Notes: generated from the letters alone by a model not told the origin. A stretch of DNA of 64,000 nucleotides from Ampullaceana balthica (GCA_944989445.1 CALYLW010000312.1:643566-707565), one strand, 5' to 3'. Shown: positions 23,493 to 35,254, counted from the first letter of the stretch. Numbers and translations are program-made.

Positions 23493-25291
23493 ACTACTTA
23501 CATAAATGTATTTAAATTCATTTTTATCCTCTTTCTGTTATTACAAGGCTAAGAGGCTTTAATATGTTTTAGATTCAATACTACCACAAGACTTGTAAAA
23601 TAAGCAAATTATTTTGAAAATCATGAAATATCACCAGATCATTTCAGTAGTTATTAGAAACTAGTTACCAACCATCTGAAATTTATATCAATAAATGTTT
23701 AATAGTATTGTAAATATTTTTTTTTAAAACAACCAAAATTAGGTTACTGTTTTAATTGTAGTTGTATCAAATTACTCTATGTTGAGGCAATTTTGTTCCT
23801 TGCCTAAACACAAAAATTTAAAAGCCATCACTGCTAGAATGATATTGAGAAGTTGAAAGATTAGGATTGAAAGGCTTAAGTACTAAAATAGATTTGGGCT
23901 CTATTTAACATTTTTTTCTCCAATTTGTAGAGAATTGGTTAGAGTAATAGTAATAAGACCAAAGAAAAGATGAATATCTAATAAATAAGAATTTTAATAA
24001 ATCTAAACAATTTGAAAGGAAAACAAGTAATCATTAATCAAAAGTAATGCATTTAAATTAAACTAAAATAAATGTTTGTTTAAATAGGAGTTATTATTAA
24101 ATAATCTGTTGTTGTGAATGTTTTTTGAAAAATTAATAAGTTTCTAAATCTATATTTGATTTATACAAGTTATAACTAATAATTAAATCTAAACATTACT
24201 TGTTCCTTTCAATGCTACATACATTTTTAATATATTGTATATATATAAATATAAATATAATGTATATTAAATAATATATATATACACAATGATAATTACA
24301 TGATTTGAGCACCTATACACACATGAAGTTTCAAAATGTATTCAAAAATAAAGTTATGGTTTTTAATGTGTCTTTCATTCAAATTTTGACAATAAATTAT
24401 AGTGAATAATCTTGTTTCTACATAAAAATAAAAGAGTAAAAGTGTTTGGGACTTGAAAAAAAATTTAAAGAAAAGTGAAAGCTAATGAGTGCAATATTTC
24501 ATAAAAGTATATATATGTTTTCATTTTCAGATTTGGCTTTTAGCAATAAATTTTAACAATCTTCATTTTCTAAAGTTTAAAAAGAAAAATATTATTAACT
24601 TAATATGCTGCATTTTTTTCAAGTAAAAATAATATGGTTTTTATTTATAAATAACCTGAATACACCTTCTGATTACATCTTAGTGTCTGCTATGTTTTTA
24701 TTACATATAATTTATTTATAAGTAAATAAAATAGTTTAGGCCATGTTGCATTAAACTGTAATAAATTGTTACTTTTTATTTAATTATACATTTCTTATTT
24801 TATGTTTGATGAAATTTTTGTATTCAGTCCTGTTTATAATACACATCACTCACCTCAAATAAAATTGTAAGTGCATATGGTTCTTATTGGTCAGAGAATT
24901 TTACAATATATGTGTATAGTACAATAACAAATGAATTGAAGTTTTATGGAATAAGTAATTTATAGGACAGTTACATTTTCTTAGTTATATTTCAAGAGAA
25001 TATGATTAAATTGTTTGTATAATATTTCAAGTGATGGTGATAAGTCTAATACTAATAGTAATAGTAGGTTAGCTTTTAATTTTTTTTATATGTATTAATT
25101 TTTTTTAAACTTATTAAATATGGGTATTTAAAAAAGATGATTCAAAGTAGCTATAGGTTTTGTATTTTATTTGGATTGTTGTTTTTCTTGTACATGCACC
25201 AATTAAAAATACATTCAACAAAGTTGAAAGTATTGGCCAGACATAATGTAATCAGATGTTAACATAGGTCGGGGGGGGGGTGTGGACCGCA
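23493..25291. other. 1.8 kb AT-rich, no gene
   Basis: Very AT-rich interior of the 6.1-kb element; short TATATA tracts near 24235-24290; no open frame, array or transposon end recognised. Confidence 0.6.
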
Positions 25292-25299
25292 CCGGGTGA

Positions 25300-25974
25300 C
25301 AGTGGCATAGCCAGGGTCATCTGCGCCTGGGGACATTACACAAATTCTGCACCCCTTCTCGGACTGACAGATTTTTCCATAAAATCAATTGTTTGCAATC
25401 GCATAGAGAATTATTAGTCTGTATTGTAATTCATTAAAATACCAGATGCTTCGAAAATGAACAATATAAACCGCAAAATTTCAAAAAATTTCTAGGGGGT
25501 TCATTGTCGGTCCGGGAAGGGGCGCAAAATTTGTGTCATGTCCACGGGCGCAGATGACCCTAGCTACGCCACTGGTCATTGCATCAGCATTGTTATGTTA
25601 TTGTGACCGACAGTCGGCTAGAGGTATGTTAACATATTCCAGTTTCTCTACGATAACCTTTCAAGGCTTGCTGCGTCTTTGGAATGTATATGAACAAAAC
25701 CTAAAAATGATTCTTTAATGGTTACTTTTTTAGTTTGAAAAGCCACATGGCGCCCCTTAATGCTCAATGGGGGTGCCAAAATCATGCTTGCCAACTGGTT
25801 TGTAAAGAAGATATTTGTGGAGCTCCAAAATTCTATCTTGCAAACGTATTTGAAGTACATTAGTTTTCATCAAAATTAATTTAAATAATTAATTTTAATA
25901 CTCATTTTGGCGCCCCCTAATGTGGCGCCCGGGGACATATGTCCCCACCCCTGCACTCCCTAGCTACGCCACTG
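25300..25974. mobile_element. nonautonomous hAT derivative, 675 bp
   Basis: Left end CAGTGGCATAGCCAGGGTCA; right end read inward CAGTGGCGTAGCTAGGGAGT. Flanking octamers CCGGGTGA (25292-25299) and CCTGGTGA (25975-25982) match at 7/8. A second inward-facing terminus lies inside, at 25574. The left part parallels 32700-32925, and 25650-25740 is an antisense piece of the transposase at 31255-31360. It is a rearranged derivative of the hAT at 29271-32925. Confidence 0.8.
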
Positions 25975-26260
25975 CCTGGTGACACCATCACAAGGGGTGA
26001 CACCAAACTGTAAAATTTCGTATGTTCCGTTGTTTGGCGGAGGAGTTGTTTTGTTTTTTTATTTGTTTTTTTTTGTGTGTGTGAGGGGGGGGGTTCCGCG
26101 CGGCAAAGCTCTGTGACGTCATCTTGGAAGGGTGTCTAAGTTTTTTGTGGCCGGAGGGGGGGGGTAATAAAATAGGAAAAAATTGCCAATAAGTAATTAT
26201 GTATAAAATAAATTAATGTAAATATATATAGGCATAGGCCCAATTAACTAATTAAAATAA

Positions 26261-26461
26261 GGGGCCGTCCATAAAGTATGCCACGCTATTTTTAACTCCA
26301 CCCTGTCACAAATCTCGGACCCCACCCCCACTTAAGTACGTCACTCTTTCGAACAAAACTAATTTTTTATTAACACAAACTGTCACACAATGTATTCCCT
26401 TGTCACACTTTTTTACACCCCCTCCCCCCTCTGGTGCGTGACTTACTTTATGGACGGCTCC
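26261..26461. mobile_element. Harbinger-like MITE, 201 bp, TAA TSD
   Basis: Left end GGGGCCGTCCATAAAGTATG, right end read inward GGAGCCGTCCATAAAGTAAG, flanked by TAA on both sides. Same family as 28629-29043. Confidence 0.75.
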
Positions 26462-26462
26462 T

Positions 26463-27140
26463 AAGCTTAGGCGTAGGCCTTAGCCTTAGGCTGAACAAAA
26501 TTTGATTAACAAAGTATTGAAATATAATTTAGAGTTATAGTTATAGATCTAGACTCTTGGCAAGCTTTTTATTTTTTCTTGTGTTTATGACCAAGGAGGG
26601 GCAAAATATTTTTTTAAACGTACCTTCATCTATCTTATAACATCATTATTAATTATTAGTTCTATTTCATAGATTCGAAATAACGAAAAAAAATTTGCGT
26701 AATTTTTACGAACGATGGCAGACTCCTTAGCCACAGTAGTAGATAGTATGAATATTTAAACATATTAACTCATTTTTAAACATGAGTCATAGTTATACTC
26801 ATTCTACACATTCATTTGAATATTTTGAATTTAAAGTTGAAGTCTTTATTATTATTTTGTTATTTATTTTCATTCTTTTAATTTAAAAAATCTCTGTTTT
26901 TAAAAGCCTAATTTAAATAAAATGCATATCTACTTCGTAATAAATCGTATATTGTTGTTGTTTTGACATTATTAAAATAATAATGATTTGATAAAAATTT
27001 GGTTGATCACGAGCAATTTTATTAAATTAATAGCACATCATAGTCAACATAAACAACTCTCCGATGATGAACTTTGAACTTCAATTTGTAATAATTTACC
27101 ATGTGATATGGAGGTTGCGTAATAATACAAAAATATTAAA
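26463..27140. other. AT-rich, no gene
   Basis: Interior of the 6.1-kb element before its right end; nothing recognised. Confidence 0.5.
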
Positions 27141-27206
27141 GTGCGTGTGTTTGATCAAATGCTTGATCAAATGCTCGATGGCATTTGATAGTGTGGCCCA
27201 ACCTTT

Positions 27207-27785
27207 AGGCTTTATAAAAAGAAACTTTAACAAATGTAATAGAGATATAAAACTAAAATGCTACCTCACTTTGGTGAGACCTGTACTAGAATATGCATCT
27301 TCTGTATGGGACCCATCCACTAAAGAAAACATTGATAAACTAGAACAAATCCAAAAAAGAGCTGCCAGATTCATTACTGGAGAATATTCGAAACTGACAA
27401 GAATAACACCATTAGTTAAATCATTAAACCTTGAAACACTAGAGGATAGAAGAACCAAGAGCAAAGTAGTAATCATACATAAAGCAATTAATTCTAATTT
27501 AGAAATACAACACAAAGATAACTTAATACAACCCTCAGATAGACATAAGGATAAAAACACCTTTCTTATTCCGTATGCAAGAACAAACACATACAAGTTT
27601 TCCTTCTTCCCGTCCGGAATTCGGGCGTGGAATGGGTTGCCTGAAGAATCCAGGAAAACCAACACTTTATCAACATTTAAATCTCTGATAAAAATGCAGG
27701 ACTAAACACAAACCATAGATAAGCGTAGGACGCAATAATCTTCTGTATAGAAGGAGCGTCTGTAAACAGATAGGATAAGATAAGA
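27207..27785 (+). pseudogene. 5'-truncated CR1/Jockey-like LINE: reverse transcriptase C terminus and 3' tail
   Basis: Encodes the thumb and C-terminal part of a non-LTR reverse transcriptase: LGFIKRNFNKCNRDIKLKCY, LVRPVLEYASSVWDP, LEQIQKRAARFITGEYS and RAWNGLPEESR, ending at 27705. The polymerase core (FADD motif) and endonuclease are absent, so it is inactive. The frame is open from 27064, but the upstream part belongs to the neighbouring inverted-repeat element. The 3' UTR has GGACGCAATAATCTTCTG, TATAGAAGGAGCGTCTG and GATAAGATAAG, the tail that the SINE at 53930-54268 shares. Confidence 0.88.
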
Positions 27786-28000
27786 TGTTTTACGACACAA
27801 CTGCAATTTTGTATTTTTGGATGGTCTTGCGCTGCGTATTATAATGAACATTATTTTAGTTACTTCTCGTACATAAAGGATTTATAGTCAAAAACTTGGT
27901 TTTTTACGGTTTTTTAAAAATTAAATCCTTTATATTAACTCGTGGTGTCTGCGGCCGCCCGCCCTTGCTTGTCGCTGGGCCGAAAAATGTGTGCTATTAA
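27786..28000. repeat. copy of the 174-bp and 320-bp repeats
   Basis: GTTTTACGACACAACTGCAA to TCGTACATAAAGGATTTATA as at 2434-2780, followed by AAATCCTTTATATTAACTCG and TGGTGTCTGCGGC as at 2108. The two repeats are joined in the opposite order from the left cluster. Confidence 0.75.
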
Positions 28001-28369
28001 TATCGCCACGACAGTTTTGACGTGGAATTTCGACATTCGCAGAATGATGCGCGAACAAGCACCTACCTACTGGGCATGGTAGTTCAAATATTGAGTTTAA
28101 ATTGCAAGTAGTAATTTATATTACCGTTTCAGTTTTCAGTAAATTATTGTAAGGTAAATTATAAAAAATTAAATTTATTTTGTTTTATTGCATTAAAGTA
28201 GCAAAAATAATTTGTGTTTTTCATAAAATACGGTTATTTATTAAACATGTTACGCCTGTCCAATTAAAGTAATAGTAATGTGTAAATAATTTGAATTCGT
28301 CTATTTTTTTGAAAATTATTAATATTTATGACAAGAATATGTAAATATTCAAATTTCTCTGTTAATCAA
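28001..28369. other. no feature recognised
   Basis: AT-rich spacer. Confidence 0.5.
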
Positions 28370-28628
28370 CACCACAATGGAATATGTTTTGTCTCAGGGG
28401 GGGGGGACGACCTGCGACCTCAGTAACTTTCTTGTGGCCTTTAAAAAAAGTATCTTGTATTTTTATAAATGTGTATTTATAGGTATATAATCTTATGCGG
28501 CCTCTTATATTACTGCTTACATGATAATGGCATGCAATGGTAAACATGTTCCCCACCTTTACTTCGTTTCAATTACAATTATTTGTTAATGTTTATTAAT
28601 TTTTAAAAACCATAATATAATCGACTAA
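28370..28628. repeat. repeat shared with 10745-11007
   Basis: ATATGTTTTGTCTCAGGGGG, TATAATCTTATGCGGCCTCT and CCCACCTTTACTTCGTTT in the same order as the left copy. Confidence 0.7.
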
Positions 28629-29043
28629 GTGGCAGTCCATAATGAAGCACGCTATTTTGGCTGATTTTTCACCCCCCCCCTCGTCACACATCGTCACAAA
28701 AACTTTGACCCCTTCTTCAATAAGACGTAACAAAGCTTTGACCACCCACCCCAAATAAAAGACGTATTTTCTGTTTGTAAATGAGCATGTTTGAAATTAA
28801 ATTTTTGCCATTTAAGTATGTTTTTAGTGTAGCGCTGCATTCTAATATCGTAACACGCGTTTTACATAAACGTCATTAAATAAAGTGTCAGTAATCAAAT
28901 ATTTAAGTGGAAGTTTATTTAAAGTTGCGCGATTTGACGCGACGTCACATTTCTTAAACACCCACCCCCTTGTCACACATGTTCACAAACGTATGTGACT
29001 CCCTTCCACCCCCAGGTGCGTGACGTCATCTATGGATGGCCCC
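28629..29043. mobile_element. Harbinger-like MITE, 415 bp, TAA TSD
   Basis: Left end GTGGCAGTCCATAATGAAGC, right end read inward GGGGCCATCCATAGATGACG, TAA on both sides (28626-28628 and 29044-29046). C-tracts with CCCCTCGTCACA near both ends. No coding capacity. Confidence 0.75.
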
Positions 29044-29125
29044 TAAAAAGGGCGGCAAATTGGAGACCGCCCCGGGCGGCAAAAGTTCTAGCTACGCCAC
29101 TGCCCTTATAAAAAAGCTTGGGATG

Positions 29126-29151
29126 AAAGCTACACATTTATCTCCCACACA
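29126..29151. repeat. left stub of the 27-bp minisatellite
   Basis: GCTACACATTTATCTCCCAC is one unit of the array that resumes at 34001; the two parts were separated by the hAT insertion at 29152-34000. Confidence 0.85.
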
Positions 29152-29799
29152 CAGAGGCGTCACTAGGGTTGGTGTCACCCGGGGCGGTAGCTCATGGTGT
29201 CACCCCTTCACGACTGAAATGAATGACGTCCATAAATGACGTCACACGATTTTGGCCGATTTTACCCCACCAGTGGCGTAGCGAGGGGGGGGGCAGGGGG
29301 GGACATATGTACCCGGGCGCGACGTTAGGGGGCGCCAAAATGAGTATTAAAACTCATTATTTAATTGTGTTTTGATGTAAACTAATGTATCCCAAATACG
29401 TTTGCAAGTTTGAATTTTGGAGCTCCGAAAATATATTCATTACAAATCAGTTGGCAAGCATGATTTTGGCGCCCCCATTGAGCGTTAAGGGGCGCCAATA
29501 AATGACACATCCACAATTTAGGACTGCTGATGGCGATTTTAAAAAAAACTTGGAGAGACTTGGAGTGAGAGTAGGGGAGCAGTAAGAGACAAAGGCGATT
29601 CTATTAATAGAACAGACAGAGACGACACTAAAAGCAACCAAAATGACCAAGACAGCATGAAATGTATGCACTGTATGATTCATGGTGTACGACTACCGAG
29701 TAAAAGAATTAACGCTGACTTAAAATATATTTTTGATCGGGCCTAAATAGTTTTTAAATTTTATCAAGGCTCGTCTATTAAATTCTCATTGTTTTGCTT

Positions 29800-30903
29800 T
29801 CTTATGTTCAAATATGAATTTTGAACATTAACAGTTACGGATGTATACTGAAATTCGCTGGTTTTAAGACTGTTTGAAATACGTGATGACGGAAGAGAGT
29901 TTCTTGTGGAAAAAACTCAAAGCTTGTTGATCATTTGAACAATAGCTTATGGGTGGCTGTTCTGGCTTATTTGGCTGAAACTTTTGAAGAACTCAATAAA
30001 CTTAATTCAACTCGACAAGGAAAGCAGACACATTATATTACTCTCAGTGACAAAGTGTCTGCTTTTACGAAAAAGCTTGATCTTTGGAAAAGATGATTAT
30101 TTCAAGGTAACTTTGAGATGTTTGATCATTTATACGAAATTACCGAGAAACCAGAAAATGTTGAAATAAATAAACAACTGTTGACAAATTTGATTTCTGG
30201 TCATATTCGATCAATGCAGGGCCAATTTTAATTCTACTTTGGTGATTTTTAACGTTCAGTGGTTTTTCGTTGGTTTCCAGTCCTAATCTCGCACACATTG
30301 TCTAATCAAATAAAATTTCCAACATCGTAATTAAACCAATTCATTGAACTGACTAGCGATACCACTTTGAATATGTTGCATCAGAATGTGGACTTAATGA
30401 AATTTTGGAGTACTCCGAACGGTCTCAGATAGCTTTTAAAATACTTTTACCCTTTGCAACTTTGTGAAAGTGGATTTTCTGCATTGCTTACAATAAAAAC
30501 AAAGCATCGTTCGCACTAAATAAACGAATATAGCAGTCTTTTTAATACAAAACTACTGTGTATGACTTAATTTTTTTTTATAGTTAGCAAGTAGAATTAA
30601 ATAAGAAGACTATGAGACTAATATAAATGACATTTGTTCTTTACAAAAGAAAGCCATTACAATACTGTTTTTGGAGCACGCAAAACGTAGCATATTAGTA
30701 TAATTTTACTAACTAACATGTATAATACTTATAGCTAACAATAATCTTCTGTATAGAAGGAGCGTGTGCAACAGATAAGATATACACAGTATAATTATAT
30801 TTAACTTTCCAGCTCGGCAGTAGCACAATTTTTAGTAGTGGTCCGTAGCTAAGACACACATTTTTCAAGTGGTCCTTGAATATCAAAAGGTTGAGAACCA
30901 CTG
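29800..30903 (+). pseudogene. ZBED5-like hAT fragment inside the hAT
   Basis: Conceptual reading gives a decayed YTEIRWF block, LWVAVLAYLAETFEELNKLN, and later LLPFATLCESGFSALLTIKT, typical of ZBED5-like transposases. It ends with AAGGTTGAGAACCACTG, the right terminus of that hAT family. A left terminus is not visible, so it is truncated. No open frame above 61 codons. Confidence 0.65.
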
Positions 30904-30934
30904 GCTTACAGAAGGTCTCTCCTCTCAAGGGATT

Positions 30935-32662
30935 GTGTGGATATGTCAAAGCAAGTTGGATTCCTTTTATATGAAACATCAGACACTGCCTCTCTTTCCT
31001 GTCTCTGTGTGATCAAACTTGATCAGTATGATCCACTGTTAGAAAAGCACTTACAAGAGTCCCGAAAAAATCCAGGTTCAGTATCTTATTTATACAGGAA
31101 ATCCAAAATGAATTTATCCACCTACTTTCATCGACTGTAAGGAATAAGCTGTTGAGTGAAATCAGAAAAAAAACAAGTACTACGGTATCTTACTTGACTT
31201 AACACCCGATCTAAGACACCGGGAATATATTTCTCAAGTCATCAGATATGTGGATTTTCAATTTCAAACTAAAAAAGAAACCATCAAAGAATCATTTTTA
31301 GGTTTTATCCAGATACATTCCAAAGACGCAGCAAGCATTGAAAGAGTTATCGTGGAGAAACTAGAATCTAATAACATACCTCTAGCCGACTATCGGGCAC
31401 AATGTTATGACAATGCTGCTGTAATGACTGGGCGTATATCCGGCCTTCAACACAGAATATGTGCCAGAAATAACAGAACATTGTTCATCAACTGTGATAA
31501 CCACAGCTTAAACTTACCAAGAGTACACTCAGCTAAACAGGATCCAGTTGTTATCGCGTTTTTTGGAACAGTTGAAAGTATAAATTTTTGTTTTCTCTCG
31601 TTGAACAACTCGTTTTGAAGAATTAAAAAGAGTTGTGCCAATCACAATGAAGAGGAAGTCTGAAACACGTTGGAGTGCACGATCAGAAGCTGTTAAAGCA
31701 ATTTATTAAGGACTAGATTTCACTAGATGAACTGGTAGAGCTGTTAGAAAAATTATCAAAACATAAAAATATGACGCCTGACACCAGAAGTGATGCAGAA
31801 ACTTTGCTGGCCGGTATATTAAACTTTAAATTCCTAGTTTTGTTAAATTTCCGGAACATCATTCATACTTGGGAAAATTGATCGTGTCCAGAAACGGTTG
31901 CAGAATCCTACTGTGAATTTCAAGGAAGCAGCATCTGATCTTAAATCGCTTGAGAAAGAAATTGTCAACATTCGTGATAATTTTAGTTAGGTTGCGGTAG
32001 ATAATGGAAAGGAAGATGCACAACTTGGGGAATTGAGGTTGACAGAAGGATTAGACGACATCGGAGGATGCCTGGAGAATTAACAAGAGATGCAGGACTT
32101 TCTGTAGAAGAAGAATTGCACGTGATATGAACAGCCTAATTGATAGACTCCAACAGGAGATATCAATACGGTTTATACGTCTAAAAAAATCTAAGCAACA
32201 AATTTGGATTTTTAAAAGACTTCAAAACTCTTCTTGCTGAGACAAAAGTCGATACACTTCGTTAAAATTGCTTAGAGTTTGATAATTTATACGACACTGA
32301 CGTCAATGGTCATGATTTGTGCACATAAATCAGAGACTGAAAAATGCTTCTCAGTACCCGGACTGAAGTTCTATCGGAAACTCCTTTGGATGTTCTTGGT
32401 TTTATTGTTTCATATGGAGATGACGTATTTCCGATTCAAGCGCATTTCACTTCAAATACTTCGAACAATTGCTGTTTCAACTGAAAGCTGTGAGCGATCC
32501 TTCCGCAAACTGAAGCTTATTTTGTCTTATTTACGTGCTTCAATTGGAAAAGATAGTCCTAGTGATCTTGCACTCCTTAGCATCGAAAGAGAAACACTTA
32601 AGAATATTAATGTTGACAACGGGATTGACGAGTTTGCGACAATCAAATTAAATCAAGGATAA
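30935..32662 (+). pseudogene. hAT transposase remnant (DUF4371-type), broken
   Basis: Four frame fragments in order: YDPLLEKHLQESRKNPGSVS (30937-31140); a catalytic-domain segment with NFQTKKE-type FQFQTKKETIKESFLGF, CYDNAAVMTGRISGLQHRIC and NCDNHSLNL (31250-31618); a middle region broken by stops; and a hATC end with AVSTESCERSFRKLKLILSY and LALLSIERETLKNINVDN (32279-32662). The order matches a full DUF4371-type hAT transposase of roughly 600-700 residues, now disabled by several stops and shifts. Its sequence is also the source of the antisense fragment at 25650-25740. Confidence 0.8.
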
Positions 32663-33379
32663 TCAATTTTTCTGTAGACTATGTCTAATCGTATAATTAG
32701 TAGAGTATTTTTGTTTTTAAATAAATTGTTTACAATCGTATAGAGAATTATTATTCTGTGTTCTATTTCATTAAAATACCAGAAGCTTCTAAAATGAACT
32801 ATATAAACCGTAAAATGTCAAATCTTTCTTAGGGGCTCAAAGAGCCCCCAGAACCGTTCGGTCCGACAAGGGGCGCCGATTTTGTGTCATGTCCCCGGGC
32901 GCACATGACCCTAGCTACGCCACTGTACCCCACCCTCCCCCAGCGTCATACTTTGTCATAAAAACTTAGACCCCCATCCATTTATTTACGATATGACGTC
33001 ACAAAGCCTTGACAAATCCGTATTTTCTCAATAAAAATTAGCATGTTGCAAATTATTTTTTGTCATTTAAATATGTATTTAGTGTAAGTCTGAACTCTAA
33101 TATCGTAACATGCGTGAAGCCATTGAAACGCAATTAAATAAATGGTAAACAATAAAATATTTAAGTGGAACTTTTTTTTAAAGTTGCGCGTTTTTTGATG
33201 TGACGTCACATATTTTTAAAAATACACCCTTCCCCCTCGTTACAGACGAGTGACCACATCCCCCTATTGCGAATTAAAAAAGGGGGGGGGGCTGAACGGG
33301 CTAAACCTAGGGGCCCCCAATAATTTAAAGTCCGCCAAACTTATTATAAATTATAGTGTATAATAAAGATGCAGGAAAA

Positions 33380-33610
33380 TGTTTGCATGACTCCCTGAAA
33401 ATGCCTTGGATAGTCAGTCATACGGCAATGCGGCAAATATGAGTTGGAAGTATAACGGAAACCAGGCTATTCTTTATGTGAAGTGCAGTGTTGCTAATTA
33501 TGTGCCGTGCACAGCTCATTTCATTAATTTGGTTGGGAAAAGTGCAGCAGTTTGTCCTGCTGCAGTCAGATTTTTTTTGTATTCTGCACAATATTTATAC
33601 CCGGCTTGTG
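33380..33610 (+). pseudogene. hAT transposase fragment of the outer element
   Basis: SQSYGNAANMSWKYNGNQAI and CTAHFINLVGKSAAVCPAAV match the QSYDNAANMSGKYNG-like and PCAAHSLNLVG-like blocks of DUF4371/ZMYM hAT proteins. Only this stretch is left. Confidence 0.7.
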
Positions 33611-34000
33611 GTGGAGGGAGTCGTGAGGTGGGATTCGTCCATGCTGTCGGTGTGTCCAAGCCCCAAATGGCTTTATATATTTTAAAACATAAGACACTGC
33701 CTCTTTCATGTCCAGCCTTTTTATAGATGTCTCTGCCGCGACTGTTTCTTTTCTTTTTTCATAATTTGTTTTAATGTTGTTTATGTGTTGGGACTGTTTT
33801 ATTATTGCAAGTTAACTGATATTTTTTTAATAAAAGTTTTATTAACGTATTTCATTGTATTTCTTTCTAGATGAAACTATGTGTCTTCTTTTTTTCTGAC
33901 ATAGAATCGTACACAGTAAAATGTTAAGCTCGGGTGTCACCCCCTGATGGGTGTCACCCGGGGCGGCCCGCCCCCCTCGCCCCCCCTAGTGACGCCACTG

Positions 34001-34298
34001 CCCACACATAAGTGCTACACATTTATCTCCCCACAAAAGTGCTACACATATATCGCCCCCACACAAGTGCCACACATTTATCTCCCCCACATAAGTACTA
34101 CACATTTATCTCCCCACTTAAGTGCTACACATTTATCTCCCCACCTGAGTGCTACACATTTATCTCCCCCACATAAGTGCTACACATTTATCTCCCCACC
34201 TGAGTGCTACACATTTATCTCCCCCACATAAGTGCTACACATTTATCTCCCCACATAAGTGCTACACATTTATCTCCCCCACATAAGTGCTACACAAA
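34001..34298. repeat. 27-bp minisatellite, about 11 copies
   Basis: Unit contains AAGTGCTACACATTTATCTC plus CCCACAT. Interrupted on its left by the 4.8-kb hAT insertion, with one unit left at 29126-29151. Confidence 0.92.
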
Positions 34299-34994
34299 AG
34301 TTTAAGTTTAAGACATCAATACCGGTCCTTGGAAGTGAAGAGGAAAAACAAAGTACACCAACAATTTGTGTAATTAAAACAATATATTAAAACCTTATTA
34401 ATAGAACAGTACAAAAGTGAACTTTTTTGCTAATACCCTTATCAGCATACATAAATAAACATAAGTATTTACATTAAATTTTCAAAATATATTAACTACT
34501 AAAGCATAAAAAATATATAATTCAGCAGAGATTAAAAAAAACATTATATAGATATATGGGGACATGAATTTAATAAAGTACAGATTAGAAGAAGAGGCAG
34601 AAAGCATTAAATGTTACAAATAAAAGATCAATGCTTGAAAAAAAATCTACAGTTAAGTAAAATTGTAAACTCTATTAAATTCAAATGAAGCTGACGTACG
34701 AAATTATTTTATAAATCTTTATTTTTTTTCCTCAGCTGATAGTTGCACAAAAATGCAAAAGAAAAACATTTTATGCAATGCATTGATGGTACTTGCAATA
34801 TGAATATTGTCGAATGTTGTATTTGTGTGTTACATTTTAGTTTATTTATACTACATCTATTTGAGTGTTTTACTTAGGAAAATCTTAAAGTAAGCTTGAT
34901 TGTACTGATGTTACAAAGTTCATTACATGCTGATTTTTAACATGTGTCGTAACATTTCAACTGTATCTGAAAAGTAAAAAGATAGTTTAAGAGT
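34299..34994. other. no feature recognised
   Basis: AT-rich spacer. Confidence 0.5.
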
Positions 34995-35240
34995 TCCCGA
35001 TAGTGAACTATGCCATTTAACTCAAATGAATAGCACATATAATGACATCTTTATACTGGGTAGTGTGTTATGTCATTACAATTAACCTATAAGCACATAG
35101 TACATAGAATGACATTTTAATACGGGGTAGTGAGCTATGCCATTTAACAAAACGAATTACTATATATAATGACATCTTAATACCATGGCAGGTAGTGAAT
35201 TAAGTCATTTATCTCAAACATTTAGCACATAGAATGACAG
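34995..35240. repeat. degenerate tandem repeat, ~62-67 bp, 4 copies
   Basis: AGTGAACTATGCCATTTAAC, AGTGTGTTATGTCATT, AGTGAGCTATGCCATTTAAC and AGTGAATTAAGTCATTTATC, each followed by AGCACAT/AATGACAT sequence at similar spacing. Confidence 0.7.
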
Positions 35241-35254
35241 CAAATATTAGGTAA

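Larger units (their letters stand above)
21086..27203. mobile_element. 6.1-kb element bounded by inverted repeats, no transposase
   Basis: Left end AGGTTGGGCCAGACTATCAA; right end read inward AGGTTGGGCCACACTATCAA. Both are bordered by TTA (21083-21085 and 27204-27206), matching the 3-bp TWA target duplication of PIF/Harbinger elements. Next to the left end is a perfect 26-bp palindrome (arms ATCAAATGCTCGC), and the right end has a degenerate version. The interior is very AT-rich, has no recognisable coding sequence, and holds a TATTGG element, a hAT derivative and a small MITE. The two ends could instead be independent copies of a short MITE that happen to face each other. Confidence 0.5.
29271..32925 (+). 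mobile_element. hAT transposon, 3.66 kb, perfect TSD
   Basis: Left end CAGTGGCGTAGCGAGG; right end read inward CAGTGGCGTAGCTAGGGTCA. Identical flanking octamers TACCCCAC (29263-29270 and 32926-32933). Contains a DUF4371-type transposase remnant (30935-32662), a ZBED5-like hAT fragment (29800-30903) and a LINE tail scrap (30738-30782). Confidence 0.9.
29221..33250. mobile_element. Harbinger-like MITE split by a hAT insertion
   Basis: 29221-29270 (ACGTCCATAAATGACGTCAC, GATTTTGGCCGATTTTACCCC) and 32934-33250 (CCCAGCGTCATACTTTGTCA through GATGTGACGTCACATATTT) together match the element at 28629-29043. They are separated exactly by the hAT at 29271-32925 with its TSD. The right terminus is degenerate. 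Confidence 0.7.
29152..34000 (+). mobile_element. outer hAT of a nest, perfect TSD
   Basis: Left end CAGAGGCGTCACTAGGGTTG; right end read inward CAGTGGCGTCACTAGGGGGG. Identical flanking octamers CCCACACA (29144-29151 and 34001-34008). Its own sequence is about 29152-29220 plus 33251-34000; the rest is later insertions. The coding remnant is at 33380-33610. Confidence 0.88.

Noticed and set aside
27261..27665. 134-codon minus-strand frame
   Set aside because: Shadow of the LINE reverse-transcriptase C terminus, which has clear motifs on the plus strand.
29447..29683. 78-codon minus-strand frame
   Set aside because: Lies inside a hAT element and has no recognisable domain; most likely chance.
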